From Bacteroides clarus YIT 12056 (GTDB taxonomy: Bacteria; Bacteroidota; Bacteroidia; Bacteroidales; Bacteroidaceae): DNA of 64,000 bases. Below, piece after piece: positions 54,687-64,000 of this stretch (its first letter is position 1; every line of letters starts with the position of its first letter). The notes beneath the pieces were generated by a model that worked only from the letters and a program-made list of their open reading frames with translations, made no database searches and was not told the origin of the DNA. A program made the position numbers and the translations under genes. The stretch spans positions 434,001-498,000 of the forward strand of contig NZ_FQWK01000004.1 in NCBI RefSeq assembly GCF_900129655.1. Reading direction: 5' to 3'.

Positions 54687-55790
54687 TCATTCCAACCGGT
54701 TCTTGAATTTCTTGAAGCTAACGGTTATCAGAAATACCGCCATAACGGTCAGTATACTGATTTCGGTCAGCACCAGTGATATATCCACCCCCTCTATCAT
54801 CAATTTACGTACCGCCTGAATATACCAACGCGCAGGAATCACAGTAGAAATACCTTGTAAAATAACAGGCATGCTCTCGATAGGAAATATCATTCCCGAA
54901 AGCAGCATGGTAGGCATCATCAGCATTAATCCGGACACCAGCATAGCGGCTACCTGCGTACGGGTTACGGTAGAAATGAGCAGTCCCAAAGCCAATGATA
55001 CGAAAATAAAAAGCAATGACACTACAATCAGCCAAAACAGGCTGCCCGCAACCGGCACATGAAGGACATAGACAGAGAGCAACAGAATCGTTATCAGATT
55101 GACAAATGACAAAACGAAGTATGGCACTGCTTTGGCAAGGATGATAAACAGCGGTTTTACGGGAGAAACCAGTAGCACTTCCATAGTTCCCGTTTCCTTT
55201 TCGCGCACTATGGAGATAGAAGTCATCATTGCGCAAATCAGCATCAGGATAAGCCCCATAACACCGGGAACAAAATTATAGGCACTCTTCATTTGCGGAT
55301 TGTAAAGCAACTTGACCTGGGGCACAATGGCAGAAGCGCGTACTCCGGGCGGAAGCATCTCCTGTCCCGTCATAGAGATAATATTTGTGGCATATCCGGC
55401 CTGCATGGTAGCCATATTGGGGTCGGTGGCATCGGAAATAATCTGTACTCCGGCCTCACCGGTATAGAGATTGTCCGAGAAACGTTCGCTAAAGACTATT
55501 GCCATATCAATATCCCCGCTCCTGAAAAAACGGTCTGCTTCTTCGGGGGAATGCAGACGGCGGGTAACGGTAAAATACTCACTGGCATCCACACGGTCGA
55601 TAATGCGCCGGGTTACGACATCATTGGAAGGGTCGAGAACGGCAACACGCACATTCTTTACCTCCGTAGTGATGGCAAAGCCGAAAAGGATAATCTGCAC
55701 AATGGGCATACCCATCAGAATCAGCATCGTACGCCGGTCGCGGAAGATGTGAAAGAATTCTTTTCGGACAAAAGCTATGAATTGTTTCAT
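54687..55790 (-). CDS. ABC-2 type exporter permease (YbhS-like)
   Basis: 367 residues with the same layout as its neighbour: N-terminal helix (LILMGMPIVQIILFGFAI), extracytoplasmic domain, and five to six C-terminal helices with the coupling segment REKETGTMEVLLVSPVKPLF. It lies between the double-ATPase gene (gap 37 bp) and the second permease (gap 67 bp). The pair should form the inner-membrane part of a three-component drug or metabolite exporter. Confidence 0.9.
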   Translation of the reverse strand: MKQFIAFVRKEFFHIFRDRRTMLILMGMPIVQIILFGFAITTEVKNVRVAVLDPSNDVVTRRIIDRVDASEYFTVTRRLHSPEEADRFFRSGDIDMAIVFSERFSDNLYTGEAGVQIISDATDPNMATMQAGYATNIISMTGQEMLPPGVRASAIVPQVKLLYNPQMKSAYNFVPGVMGLILMLICAMMTSISIVREKETGTMEVLLVSPVKPLFIILAKAVPYFVLSFVNLITILLLSVYVLHVPVAGSLFWLIVVSLLFIFVSLALGLLISTVTRTQVAAMLVSGLMLMMPTMLLSGMIFPIESMPVILQGISTVIPARWYIQAVRKLMIEGVDISLVLTEISILTVMAVFLITVSFKKFKNRLE

Positions 55791-55827
55791 GGTTATATCA
55801 CAATCAGTTTTGAATTTTATATCTGTA

Positions 55828-57288
55828 TCAATCGGCCGCTCTTACAGCCTCACGGGCCAACTGTTGAAAAACATCGTCCATGGTAGCCGCTCCAAACTGT
55901 TGTTTCAGCCTGTCGGGAGTATCAAGCGCACGGATTACACCGTCCACCATGATAGAAATACGGTCGCAATACTCCGCCTCATCCATAAAATGGGTTGTGA
56001 CAAAAACAGTGATACCCTGATCGGCAGCCTGATAAATCAACTCCCAAAACTGGCGGCGGGTGGCAGGATCGACACCACCCGTAGGTTCATCCAGAAAAAC
56101 AATCTTGGGATGATGAAAAATGGAGACCGAAAAAGCGAGCTTCTGTTTCCATCCCAGCGGCAGGTTCTTAACAAGCGTATCACGCTCTTGTTCCAGTCCC
56201 AGACGTAGAAGCAATTCATCTGTTCTCGAGGCAATCTCGGTTTCGGGCACCCCATAGATACCGGCAAAAAGGCGGATATTTTCCCATACTTTGAGATCTT
56301 CATACAAGGAAAACTTCTGACTCATATAACCGATGTTCTTTTTCACGGCTTCGGATTGGGTGGCAACATCAAAGCCTGCAACACAAGCTTTGCCGTCCGT
56401 AGGATGGCTTAAACCTGTGAGCATACGCATAGCGGTAGTCTTACCGGCTCCATTGGCACCCAGAAAGCCGAAGATTTCACCTTGGCGTACTTTGAAGGAA
56501 ATATGGTCGACAGCCGTAAACGTACCGAAACGTTTGGTCAGTCCGTCCACTTCGATTACATGATTCTCACGGTTATCCGCTTTCTCGTGTAACAGTCCCG
56601 AAGGACAAAGTATGTCCGCAAATTGTTTCAGAATACGGCCGGGAGTATCAATACCATGTATCCGGCCTTCATTGATAAAGGCAATACGGTCGCATTGGCG
56701 TGCCTCGTCAATAATCGGAGTAGAGGCTATGATGGTGATACCCTGTTCTTTGAGACGGCGGAGCATTTCCCAAAATTCTTTGCGAGAAACAGGGTCTACA
56801 CCCGTAGTAGGCTCATCCAGAAAAAGAATATCCGGCTTATGGATAAGCGCGCAACTAAGGGCAAGCTTCTGCTTCATACCACCGGACAAGGCCCCGGCAC
56901 GACGTGTACGAAAAGGTTCTATCTGTCGGTAAATATCACGCACCAAATCATAATTCTCCTCAATGGTAGTATGAAAAACCGTAGCGAAGAAACTCAGGTT
57001 TTCTTCTACCGTCAGGTCTTGATAGAGAGAGAAACGTCCGGGCATATACCCTACCCGTTGGCGGATAGCCTTATAATCTTTCACCGTGTCCAATCCACAT
57101 ACCGTAGCCTTACCCTCATCGGCAAGCAACAAAGTGGTAAGAATACGGAACAGCGACGTTTTCCCCGCACCGTCAGGCCCGATGATTCCGAAAAGTTCAC
57201 CCGGACGGACGGAGAGAGAGACGCCTTGCAAGGCCTCCACCCGGCCGTAACGCTTAAAGACGTTATCGACAGTTACTGCAAAGTTCAT
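55828..57288 (-). CDS. ABC exporter ATPase with two nucleotide-binding domains (YbhF-like)
   Basis: 486 residues. Domain 1 (to ~220) has Walker A GPDGAGKTSLFR, signature LSGGMKQKLALSCA and LFLDEPTTGVDP. Domain 2 (from ~240) has GANGAGKTTAMRM, a modified signature LPLGWKQKLAFSV in place of LSGG, and VFLDEPTGGVDP. The two domains would form one intramolecular ATPase pair. It is of the ABC-2 drug-exporter class and matches E. coli YbhF in layout. Confidence 0.93.
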   Translation of the reverse strand: MNFAVTVDNVFKRYGRVEALQGVSLSVRPGELFGIIGPDGAGKTSLFRILTTLLLADEGKATVCGLDTVKDYKAIRQRVGYMPGRFSLYQDLTVEENLSFFATVFHTTIEENYDLVRDIYRQIEPFRTRRAGALSGGMKQKLALSCALIHKPDILFLDEPTTGVDPVSRKEFWEMLRRLKEQGITIIASTPIIDEARQCDRIAFINEGRIHGIDTPGRILKQFADILCPSGLLHEKADNRENHVIEVDGLTKRFGTFTAVDHISFKVRQGEIFGFLGANGAGKTTAMRMLTGLSHPTDGKACVAGFDVATQSEAVKKNIGYMSQKFSLYEDLKVWENIRLFAGIYGVPETEIASRTDELLLRLGLEQERDTLVKNLPLGWKQKLAFSVSIFHHPKIVFLDEPTGGVDPATRRQFWELIYQAADQGITVFVTTHFMDEAEYCDRISIMVDGVIRALDTPDRLKQQFGAATMDDVFQQLAREAVRAAD

Positions 57289-57331
57289 GACGTTGTTGAA
57301 TGATGAATTACAAAATACTAACTATACATTA

Positions 57332-58225
57332 TCAGTCGTTAAAATCCACTCCTCCATACATTCCGATTTTCAACATACCGTCATTTTTCACAGCCACTTT
57401 AATGGCATATACCAAATTGGCACGCTCATCTTTCGTAAGAATCGTCTTGGGAGTAAACTCGGAACTGTCCGAAATCCAAATGACAATTCCAGGATATTCT
57501 TTCCTTACATCTTTACCATAATCGGAATAGACTGTCACTTTCTGCCCCAGCTGCACTTCGGACAATTGTTCGGAAGTGATATAGGCGCGCAGATAAATCT
57601 GTTCCATATCAGCAATCTTGAATAACGGAGTGCCCGGTGCCGCCAGTTCTCCCGCTTCTGCATATTTGGCAAGAACAGTTCCTGTCAACGGGGAAATGAT
57701 ATGGCACTTCTTCAACTGGTCTTCCATCTGCGCGACCTGGATACCTACCGACGAGCTCTGCCACGTCAGGCTTTGGTCGCTGTTCCGCAGCGTGGAGTTT
57801 TGAGCGGTAAGTTGTTTGCGAAGTACTTTAAGTAGCGATTCGGCGTCATCCAATTGCTTCTGATTAGCCGCACCTACACGAAGCAGATTGGCTACACGGT
57901 CACGCTCGCGTTGCGCCTGAAGAATTTGTTCTTTGGTTGCCGCCACCTGTTTCAGAATATCGGGGCGTTGCCCTTCCACAGACTTGGCGCTGGCTTCCAG
58001 CTGGAGTTTTTTCAGATAGAGCTGAACCGTGTCGATGATGCCGACTTCCTGCCCGGCTTTCAAGGTCGTACCTTCTTCCACATCCAAACCGAGTATCTTT
58101 CCGGACGCTTCGGCAGAGACTATAACCTCGGTAGCTTCAAAAGTTCCCGTAGCGTCATATTCGGGTGTGCTACTACTGCAAGCGCCAAGAAGGAACAATA
58201 CCGGCAATAATTTAAATGATTTCAT
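57332..58225 (-). CDS. HlyD-family periplasmic adaptor lipoprotein (YbhG-like)
   Basis: 297 residues from ATG 58225, which opens MKSFKLLPVLFLLGACSSS with lipobox LGAC. A barrel-sandwich (lipoyl-like) domain is split around a coiled-coil hairpin: ASGKILGLDVEEGTTLKAGQ, then helices ~75-170 rich in Gln/Leu/Glu, then CHIISPLTGTVLAKYAEAGE. A beta-barrel domain follows. It should link the ABC permeases to the TolC-type channel encoded immediately upstream. Confidence 0.92.
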   Translation of the reverse strand: MKSFKLLPVLFLLGACSSSTPEYDATGTFEATEVIVSAEASGKILGLDVEEGTTLKAGQEVGIIDTVQLYLKKLQLEASAKSVEGQRPDILKQVAATKEQILQAQRERDRVANLLRVGAANQKQLDDAESLLKVLRKQLTAQNSTLRNSDQSLTWQSSSVGIQVAQMEDQLKKCHIISPLTGTVLAKYAEAGELAAPGTPLFKIADMEQIYLRAYITSEQLSEVQLGQKVTVYSDYGKDVRKEYPGIVIWISDSSEFTPKTILTKDERANLVYAIKVAVKNDGMLKIGMYGGVDFND

Positions 58226-58262
58226 ATTATAGGATTTTATTGTTACTGTCAATTCTAAAGTC

Positions 58263-59525
58263 TCAATTATTTAAAGTATATTTCAACTGCCAGATATTCA
58301 TCAACAGCTGCACTTCATGCAATGCCTTGGTACGGCGCGCCAGATTTTCATTGGTTATCTCACGGAGCATATCGGTGACGGTCAGCGTCCCGTTCTCTAC
58401 TTTGGCTTCGGCTGCACGGCGGATATTCTCACGTAAACGGATGATTTCATCGTCATTCGCCATTTGCCTGCGCATGGACCATACACCCGCATCCTGCTGC
58501 GTAGCTTGCAAACGGGTATTGAAGAGAAACACGTCTCTGCCGGTTTCTATCTGCCGGCGACTGTTGTCTATCCTGCGGTGGTCATTCTTTAGAGTATACA
58601 GACTGCCGAAGTTCCATGACATACGTATACCTGCCACATAATATGCATCAAATTCATCTTTCAGCATATTCAAACCCGGATTGCCATAAGCGCCCTGTAC
58701 AAAAAGCCCGAAACGGGGCATTACCCTTGCATTCAGCGTAGATTCCTGTACTCTGAGCTGTTCTCCCTGAGCCTCAAAAAGGCGAAGCTCGGGACGGTTA
58801 TTCATTCCGTTTACCATACTACCCGTATCTTCCAGTACGGGCTTCCGCAAAGTAGTTCCGGAAGGGATTTCCTGTCCCATAAAAGCGGAAAGCATGTTTA
58901 GGTATGCCTGACGCGATGTTTCCAGCTCAATGCGGCGTTGTTTGGCATTCAGTTGTTCCACACTGACGGCATCCAAATCGCTTTGAGTGGCTATACCGTT
59001 TATTATATAGTTTGATACTTGCTTGTGCGTTCTTCCCAAATCATCCTGCAAAAGTTGGTTCTGCTTCAGCTGTTCGTCCAGCAACAGGATACCGAAAAAC
59101 AACTGGTTGACGCGGTCGTTCAACGCGTACATATCCACATTCTGCTTTTCCATATCCACATCCGATGCCGCACGTGTCAGACGTTTCCTGTTACGGATAT
59201 CCCCACCGTCCCAAATGGTTTGCTGCAATTCAAGCATCACCTGGTACTGGTCTTTGGGAGCGGTCTTTACATTGATACCCGGTATTTCGACGGGAAGTTG
59301 CGTTATATCACTTTGATACGTAGCCTTGCCCGACAAAGAGAACCGGGGCAGATATCCCTTTCCGGCATTGGAAAGGTCATACTCACGTGCCTTTTCTATC
59401 AGTCCGTACCGGCGTACCAACGGATAATTAACCTGCGCCTGACGTTGGCACTCATCCAAAGTAAGCTGGGCGTGAGCCAACGTAGCCGTAAGAAGAAAGG
59501 TTAAAGAGAGAATTACTTGTTTCAT
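58263..59525 (-). CDS. TolC-family outer-membrane efflux channel
   Basis: 420 residues from ATG 59525 (another ATG lies two codons earlier), with a signal peptide ending in LAHA-Q. Two outer-membrane efflux protein repeats are visible as long helical stretches. TLDECQRQAQVNYP opens the first, and the second starts near NNRPELRLFEAQGEQLRVQE. It is the first gene of the exporter operon, divergent from the AraC regulator at 59700. It forms the outer-membrane exit duct for the ABC exporter, and possibly also for the RND pump nearby, which has no TolC visible in the window. Confidence 0.92.
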   Translation of the reverse strand: MKQVILSLTFLLTATLAHAQLTLDECQRQAQVNYPLVRRYGLIEKAREYDLSNAGKGYLPRFSLSGKATYQSDITQLPVEIPGINVKTAPKDQYQVMLELQQTIWDGGDIRNRKRLTRAASDVDMEKQNVDMYALNDRVNQLFFGILLLDEQLKQNQLLQDDLGRTHKQVSNYIINGIATQSDLDAVSVEQLNAKQRRIELETSRQAYLNMLSAFMGQEIPSGTTLRKPVLEDTGSMVNGMNNRPELRLFEAQGEQLRVQESTLNARVMPRFGLFVQGAYGNPGLNMLKDEFDAYYVAGIRMSWNFGSLYTLKNDHRRIDNSRRQIETGRDVFLFNTRLQATQQDAGVWSMRRQMANDDEIIRLRENIRRAAEAKVENGTLTVTDMLREITNENLARRTKALHEVQLLMNIWQLKYTLNN

Positions 59526-59559
59526 ATCCATATCTGTTTCTTATTTATTTAGCACAATG

Positions 59560-59592
59560 CAAAGATAGACGCATAACTTAGTATGCTTACAA
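59560..59592 (-). promoter_or_regulatory. Promoter of the tolC-ABC exporter operon
   Basis: Minus-strand -7 TATCTTTG (59560-59567) with a TTG at 59590-59592, 22 bp away. It lies 35 bp upstream of the TolC-family start. Confidence 0.5.
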
Positions 59593-59664
59593 CCTATTTG
59601 TTGGCAAAGATGTTCCAATAGTACGGCTTTTTGTAGAAAAAGGCAAACGATATGAATACTTTAT

Positions 59665-59672
59665 TATCTTTG
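59665..59672 (+). promoter_or_regulatory. -7 promoter element of the AraC gene
   Basis: TATCTTTG, 27 bp before ATG 59700. Because this element lies downstream of the ATG at 59652, the later start is chosen for the gene. Confidence 0.5.
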
Positions 59673-59699
59673 CCACTGAATTACTTACTATTTATAAAC

Positions 59700-60590
59700 A
59701 TGGAAAAGAACAGACCTATAAGCGTTGCATTCGATGATATCCGTTATAAGCTGGACATCATCAACCACCTGGAATATCGCTTTATAAACGATGATTTGGG
59801 TATGGTTATCAGTTTCATACAAATGGGAAGCAAGTTGTTCCATACCGGACAGCCCTATCGTGCCAAAGAAGGACGAATCATCCGTATTCTGCAAGGAACA
59901 GGGCGAATCTCCATCAACCTTATCGAATACGAAGTATCCGCTCATCAAATTATTATAATCCCCGACAACTCCCTGATAGAATTACTTGAAATCAGTCCCG
60001 ACTACGATTTTCAAGTCATAGTGCCCGCCTGTAATTTTCTGCCTGCCCTGCCCGGTTCTATCCTGTCGGAAACTTACACGAGAAACGGTATCGTACTGTC
60101 ACTTAATGAGGAAGAATGGACACAGGCGGAGATGTTTTTTACCCTGCTGTGGAATATACTCCATTCCTCGCCCTACCGTCGTGAAACCGTACAGCACTTC
60201 ATCATTTCCCTGCTTTACAATCTTAAGTATACTTACGAGCAAACGCGCACAACCACTCCCCTGCGCCTTTCGCGCCGGGAAGAAATATTCCGCCGTTTCA
60301 TAGCCCTTGTAAACGAACATAGCAAGCAAGAACGTTCCGTCAACTTCTATGCCGACAAGCTATGCCTGACCCCTCATTATCTGAGCACCATTATACGTGA
60401 GGCAAGCGGACAGACGGTAATGCAATGGATCAACCAATCCGTTGTTCTCGAAGCAAAAGTGCTGCTGAAGCACAGCGACCTGCTAATCTTCCAAATATCG
60501 GATGAATTGAACTTTCCCAATCCGTCTTTCTTCTCGAAATTCTTCAAGAGAATGACGGGAATGACGCCTGCCGAATACCAGAAAACATAA
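59700..60590 (+). CDS. AraC-family regulator between two efflux operons
   Basis: 296 residues from ATG 59700. The C-terminal domain has two helix-turn-helix motifs (VNFYADKLCLTPHYLSTIIRE and IFQISDELNFPNPSFFSKFF) ending FKRMTGMTPAEYQK. The N-terminal half is a cupin-like ligand domain (GRISINLIEYEVSAHQIIII). It lies divergent from the tolC-ABC exporter operon and 126 bp upstream of the RND efflux genes, so it may control one or both. The inducer is unknown. Confidence 0.9.
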   Translation: MEKNRPISVAFDDIRYKLDIINHLEYRFINDDLGMVISFIQMGSKLFHTGQPYRAKEGRIIRILQGTGRISINLIEYEVSAHQIIIIPDNSLIELLEISPDYDFQVIVPACNFLPALPGSILSETYTRNGIVLSLNEEEWTQAEMFFTLLWNILHSSPYRRETVQHFIISLLYNLKYTYEQTRTTTPLRLSRREEIFRRFIALVNEHSKQERSVNFYADKLCLTPHYLSTIIREASGQTVMQWINQSVVLEAKVLLKHSDLLIFQISDELNFPNPSFFSKFFKRMTGMTPAEYQKT

Positions 60591-60683
60591 TAAACCGGAA
60601 ATGGTCTGTTTTTCTTTATCAGGATGTCATAAACAGAACAGTTTATAAACCTTATAAACCTTTTCTATATAGCGGTTACTGAG

Positions 60684-60698
60684 TAGTTTTGTCACAAA
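60684..60698 (+). promoter_or_regulatory. -7 element with overlapping palindrome before the RND operon
   Basis: TAGTTTTG (60684-60691) matches TAnnTTTG and overlaps the dyad GTTTTG-TCA-CAAAAC (60686-60700 region). TTATAAACC is directly repeated just upstream (about 60644 and 60653). These could be regulator sites. The ATG is at 60718. Confidence 0.4.
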
Positions 60699-60717
60699 AC
60701 TAATATACTGTAAATTA

Positions 60718-61784
60718 TGAAACGAATTTATTGGGTTTTAGCGAGTATTACCACATGCTTACTTGCATCCTGCAACAGTAGCACGAAAGATGCAAGAGAA
60801 TACCAGACTGTAAAAATAGATACGGTTACTTCCGCCAACGGACAGACCTATCTGCAATATCCCGGAAAGGTAAAAGCGGCACAGGACATCAGCCTTGCAT
60901 TCAGGGTAAGCGGAACTATCCGGAAGATATATGTAAAAGACGGCGCCCGTGTACAAGCGGGACAGTTGCTTGCCGAACTGGACCCGACGGACTACCAAGT
61001 ACAACTGGACGCCACCGAAGCCGAATACAAACAGATAAAAGCGGAAGCGGAACGCGTAATGGCCCTGTACAAAGAGAACGGGACTACTCCCAGCGCCAAC
61101 GACAAGGCTGTGTACGGACTGAAACAAATCACCGCCAAATATCAGCACCACAAAGACCAGCTGGGTTACACCCGCCTTTACGCTCCCTTCAACGGCTATA
61201 TACAAAAACGTCTGTTTGAAGCGCACGAGACAATAGGCGCCGGCATGCCTGTCCTGTCCATGATTAGTGGCGGTGCACCGGAAGTAGAGATAAATCTGCC
61301 TGCAGCCGAATATATCCGGCGTGAGCAATTCAACCAATATCACTGCACATTCGACATTTATCCGGACCGGAGTTACCCATTGAAGCTTATCAGCGTCACT
61401 CCCAAAGCCAATGCAAACCAACTGTACTCCATGCGCCTGCAACTGGTTGCGGACAAACACCCCGTTCCTTCGCCCGGCATGAATACAATGGTTACCATCC
61501 GTTGCGATAGTGACGATACCCACAGTATGTCCGTACCCTGCAATGCCATTCTGCAGAAAGACGGCAAGGCCGGTGTATTTGTATACACCCCGTCCGACAA
61601 TAAGGTGAGCCGCCGCGAAGTAACCATAGTGCGCCTGATGAGTGACGGACGCTGCATCATCACATCCGATGAACTGAAACCCGGAGAACTGGTCGTGTCC
61701 GCCGGAATACACCACATACAGAACGGAGAAACCGTAAAACCTCTGCCCGCTGCCAGTAAGACAAATATCGGTGGACTGTTGTAA
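60718..61784 (+). CDS. RND efflux periplasmic adaptor lipoprotein
   Basis: 355 residues with a lipoprotein signal (WVLASITTCLLASCNSS, lipobox LASC). The membrane-fusion layout is clear: lipoyl half LAFRVSGTIRKIYVKDGARV with QAGQLLAELDPTDYQVQLDA, a short coiled coil, the second half TRLYAPFNGYIQKRLFEAHE, then beta-barrel and membrane-proximal domains. It couples the RND pump encoded 29 bp downstream to an outer-membrane channel. The gene start is the ATG spanning the 60717-60720 region. Confidence 0.93.
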
Positions 61785-61813
61785 CATTGATTTACATCTA
61801 AAATATTAGTTAT

Positions 61814-64000
61814 ATGGATATAAGTAAATGGGCATTTAAGAACCGTAACCTTATCTATTTTCTGGTGACGGTGCTGCTTATCGGCGGAATTCTCTCCTGC
61901 TACCAGATGAGTAAACTGGAAGACCCGGAAATTAAAGTGAAACTTGCCATGGTGGTGACCACATATCCGGGAGCATCCGCCCACCAAGTGGAATTGGAAG
62001 TGACGGATGTGCTGGAAAAGAGCATCCGCAGCATGGGAAACATAGACAATGTGGAAAGCTACTCTTACAACGACCTTTCGCTGATACAGGTAGAACTGAC
62101 CACTACCACCCGGGATGAAGAGGTGGAGCAATGCTGGGACATGTTGCGCCGCAAGGTACACGACGCTTGCGCCCTGCTTCCCGACGGAGCGGGTACCCCT
62201 ATCGTCAAAGATGATTTCGGCAATGTGTACGGAATGTTCTATGCACTGACAGGCGACGGACTGTCCGACCGTGAACTGTCCGACTATGCCGAACTCATCA
62301 AGCGGGAAATCAGTGACATGGAAGACGTAGACCGGGTGGAGCTGTACGGCAAACGTCCCGAATGTATCAACATCTCCCTGTTGCAAGACCGCATGGCAAA
62401 CCTCGGCGTGAAACCCGCCGAAGTTCTCACTACCCTGAACGGACAGAACAAGACTACATACAGCGGTTATTACGACAACGGAGACAACCGCATCCGCGTC
62501 ACTGTCAGCGATAAATTCAAGACGGTAGAAGACATAGGCAATATGCTGATTCAGGGACATGACGACGACCAACTCCGTATGCGCGACATTGCCCGTATCG
62601 AAAAAGGATATGAAGAACCTACCCGCAACGAACTGTTCTTCGACAGCGAACGGGCGCAAGGCATTCTTGTCGCGGCCGCCAGCGGATCGGATATTGTAAA
62701 AGTCGGCGCCGCCGTAGAGAAGAAACTGGCGCAGCTGAAAGAAAACCGCCTGCCCGCCGGTGTAGAGTGCCACAAAGTGTTCTATCAGCCGGAGCGTGTA
62801 GGAGCTTCTTTGGGGACTTTCGTAATCAACCTGATTGAATCTGTCATTATCGTTGTAGTCATTCTGATGCTGGCTATGGGATTCAAGAGCGGAGTCATTA
62901 TCGGAATCAGTCTGGTTGTCACCGTATTCGGCTCCTTCCTGTTCCTGCAAACGGCGGGCGGAACCATGCAGCGCGTATCGCTGGCCGCCTTCGTGCTGGC
63001 CATGGGTATGCTGGTGGATAACGCCATCGTCATCGTGGACGGCATATTGGTAGACCTGAAAGCCGGGAAGAGCCGTATGGAAGCCATGACCGCCATCGGC
63101 CGCCAGACAGCGATGCCTCTGCTGGGAGCCACCCTGATAGCCATCATCGCCTTTCTTCCCATCTTCATGTCACCGGACACCGCCGGAGTGTACACCCGCG
63201 ACCTTTTCATTGTGCTGGCTGTCTCCCTGCTGCTAAGCTGGGTACTGGCATTGGTGCACGTACCCCTAATGGCCAATCACAGGCTGCACCCCACAGTAGA
63301 AGTCAGCGTTACCGGAAAACGTGAATACAAAGGGCGTACCTATGCCTTGTTGCGCACCGCCCTATATTTCGGACTGGCACACCGTTGGAGCTTTGTACTG
63401 GCAATGGCGGCTCTGTTAGGGCTTTCCATATTCGGTTACGGATATATGCGTCAGGGGTTCTTCCCGGATATGGTGTACGACCAGTTATATATGGAATACA
63501 AATTGCCCGAGGGCAATAACTCCACCCGTGTGGCAAGAGATTTAAGGGAAATAGAAGCCTATCTGAAAACACGCAAGGAGATTGCCCACGTCACCGCTTC
63601 CATAGGCGGCACACCGGGGCGTTACAATCTGGTGCGCAGCATCGCCAATCCGTCGCTGTCTTACGGCGAGCTGATTATCGACTTCACCTCACCGGACGCC
63701 CTAGTAGACAATATGGATGAAATACAGGGCTACCTGACACGGCATTATCCCGATGCCTACGTGAAACTGAAACGCTACAACCTGATGTTCAAGAAGTACC
63801 CCATCGAAGCTCAATTCATGGGCCCTGATCCCGCCGTGCTGCATCAGTTGGCGGACAGTGTACGGAGCATTATGGAGAATACCCCGGAAGTATGTCTCAT
63901 CACCACCGACTGGGAACCGCAGATACCTGTACTTTCCATTGAATACGATCAGGCGGCAGCCCGGGCATCAGGCCTCAGCCGTAACGACGTAAGCATGTCT
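61814..64000 (+). CDS. RND-family efflux pump, inner-membrane transporter (3' truncated)
   Basis: The frame is open from ATG 61814 to the window end (729 codons), about 70% of a normal ~1030-residue RND pump. The first helix is NRNLIYFLVTVLLIGGILSC, followed by SKLEDPEIKVKLAMVVTTYP and the porter-domain segment PGASAHQVELEVTDVLEKSI. Mid-protein transmembrane segments include VHVPLM and LAMGMLVDNAIVIVDG; the latter contains the DN pair of helix 4 used for proton transfer. Drug or metabolite export is likely. It is closest to the MexF/AcrB-like HAE group; a heavy-metal pump is less likely. Confidence 0.93.
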   Translation, partial: MDISKWAFKNRNLIYFLVTVLLIGGILSCYQMSKLEDPEIKVKLAMVVTTYPGASAHQVELEVTDVLEKSIRSMGNIDNVESYSYNDLSLIQVELTTTTRDEEVEQCWDMLRRKVHDACALLPDGAGTPIVKDDFGNVYGMFYALTGDGLSDRELSDYAELIKREISDMEDVDRVELYGKRPECINISLLQDRMANLGVKPAEVLTTLNGQNKTTYSGYYDNGDNRIRVTVSDKFKTVEDIGNMLIQGHDDDQLRMRDIARIEKGYEEPTRNELFFDSERAQGILVAAASGSDIVKVGAAVEKKLAQLKENRLPAGVECHKVFYQPERVGASLGTFVINLIESVIIVVVILMLAMGFKSGVIIGISLVVTVFGSFLFLQTAGGTMQRVSLAAFVLAMGMLVDNAIVIVDGILVDLKAGKSRMEAMTAIGRQTAMPLLGATLIAIIAFLPIFMSPDTAGVYTRDLFIVLAVSLLLSWVLALVHVPLMANHRLHPTVEVSVTGKREYKGRTYALLRTALYFGLAHRWSFVLAMAALLGLSIFGYGYMRQGFFPDMVYDQLYMEYKLPEGNNSTRVARDLREIEAYLKTRKEIAHVTASIGGTPGRYNLVRSIANPSLSYGELIIDFTSPDALVDNMDEIQGYLTRHYPDAYVKLKRYNLMFKKYPIEAQFMGPDPAVLHQLADSVRSIMENTPEVCLITTDWEPQIPVLSIEYDQAAARASGLSRNDVSMS

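Noticed and set aside
59671..59682. TGCCACTG string resembling part of a B12 box
   Set aside because: It is a lone short match before an AraC gene, without the rest of the riboswitch.

Overview
The window is a stretch of a Bacteroides chromosome (Bacteroidota, gut type). Supporting signs are the lipobox and Ala-Gln type signal peptides, very weak Shine-Dalgarno sequences, many copies of the Bacteroides -7 promoter element TAnnTTTG, and Bacteroidota families (DUF4301, DUF1573, DUF1460, PepSY-like DUF2874, FtsX-like permeases of about 770 residues). I cannot name the species from the sequence alone. No rRNA, tRNA, CRISPR array, prophage or complete insertion sequence was seen.

Layout. 1-14060: anaerobic corrin-ring (cobalamin) genes, mostly as fusions (cobJ-cbiC, cbiET, cbiG-cobM, cobK-cbiD, and cobI further on), with a coupled outer-membrane protein and a divergent BtuFCD-type ABC importer. 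An rclA-rclC-araC oxidative-stress island sits between the importer and cobI. 14152-21887: DUF1573 protein, OPT-family transporter, esterase, GH2 beta-galactosidase and a DUF1460 amidase-like protein. 21978-34927: housekeeping genes (dnaB, ispE, purT, a relA-type ppGpp synthetase, dgkA, panB), plus DUF4301, a HAD phosphatase and MFS and MATE transporters. 34950-46161: an FtsX-like permease / ATPase / FtsX-like permease operon, a 1.4 kb intergenic region with 232-bp REP/BIME-like repeats, a lipoprotein phosphoesterase, an outer-membrane protein, and an NtrC-type two-component pair. 46256-53425: a frameshifted K+/H+ antiporter, an acyl-CoA ligase, a three-domain fusion protein, Hsp20 and an acyltransferase. 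53504-64000: a tolC-hlyD-ABC-permease-permease exporter operon, an AraC regulator, and an RND efflux operon that runs off the end.

Regulatory signals. There are two good sigma-54 (-24/-12) promoters, one before the FtsX-like ABC operon and one before hsp20. The NtrC-type regulator encoded at 43455-44801 is a natural candidate activator. Both promoters have upstream repeats whose half-sites lie 22 bp apart.

The most unusual observation is a set of intergenic arrays built from 4-5 short units repeated every ~22 bp (7919-8006, 14627-14724, 26505-26607, 30479-30547, 43245-43347). Four of the five are arrays of palindromes. The sequence differs at each locus, but the period of about two helical turns recurs. 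I know of no named element that matches this.
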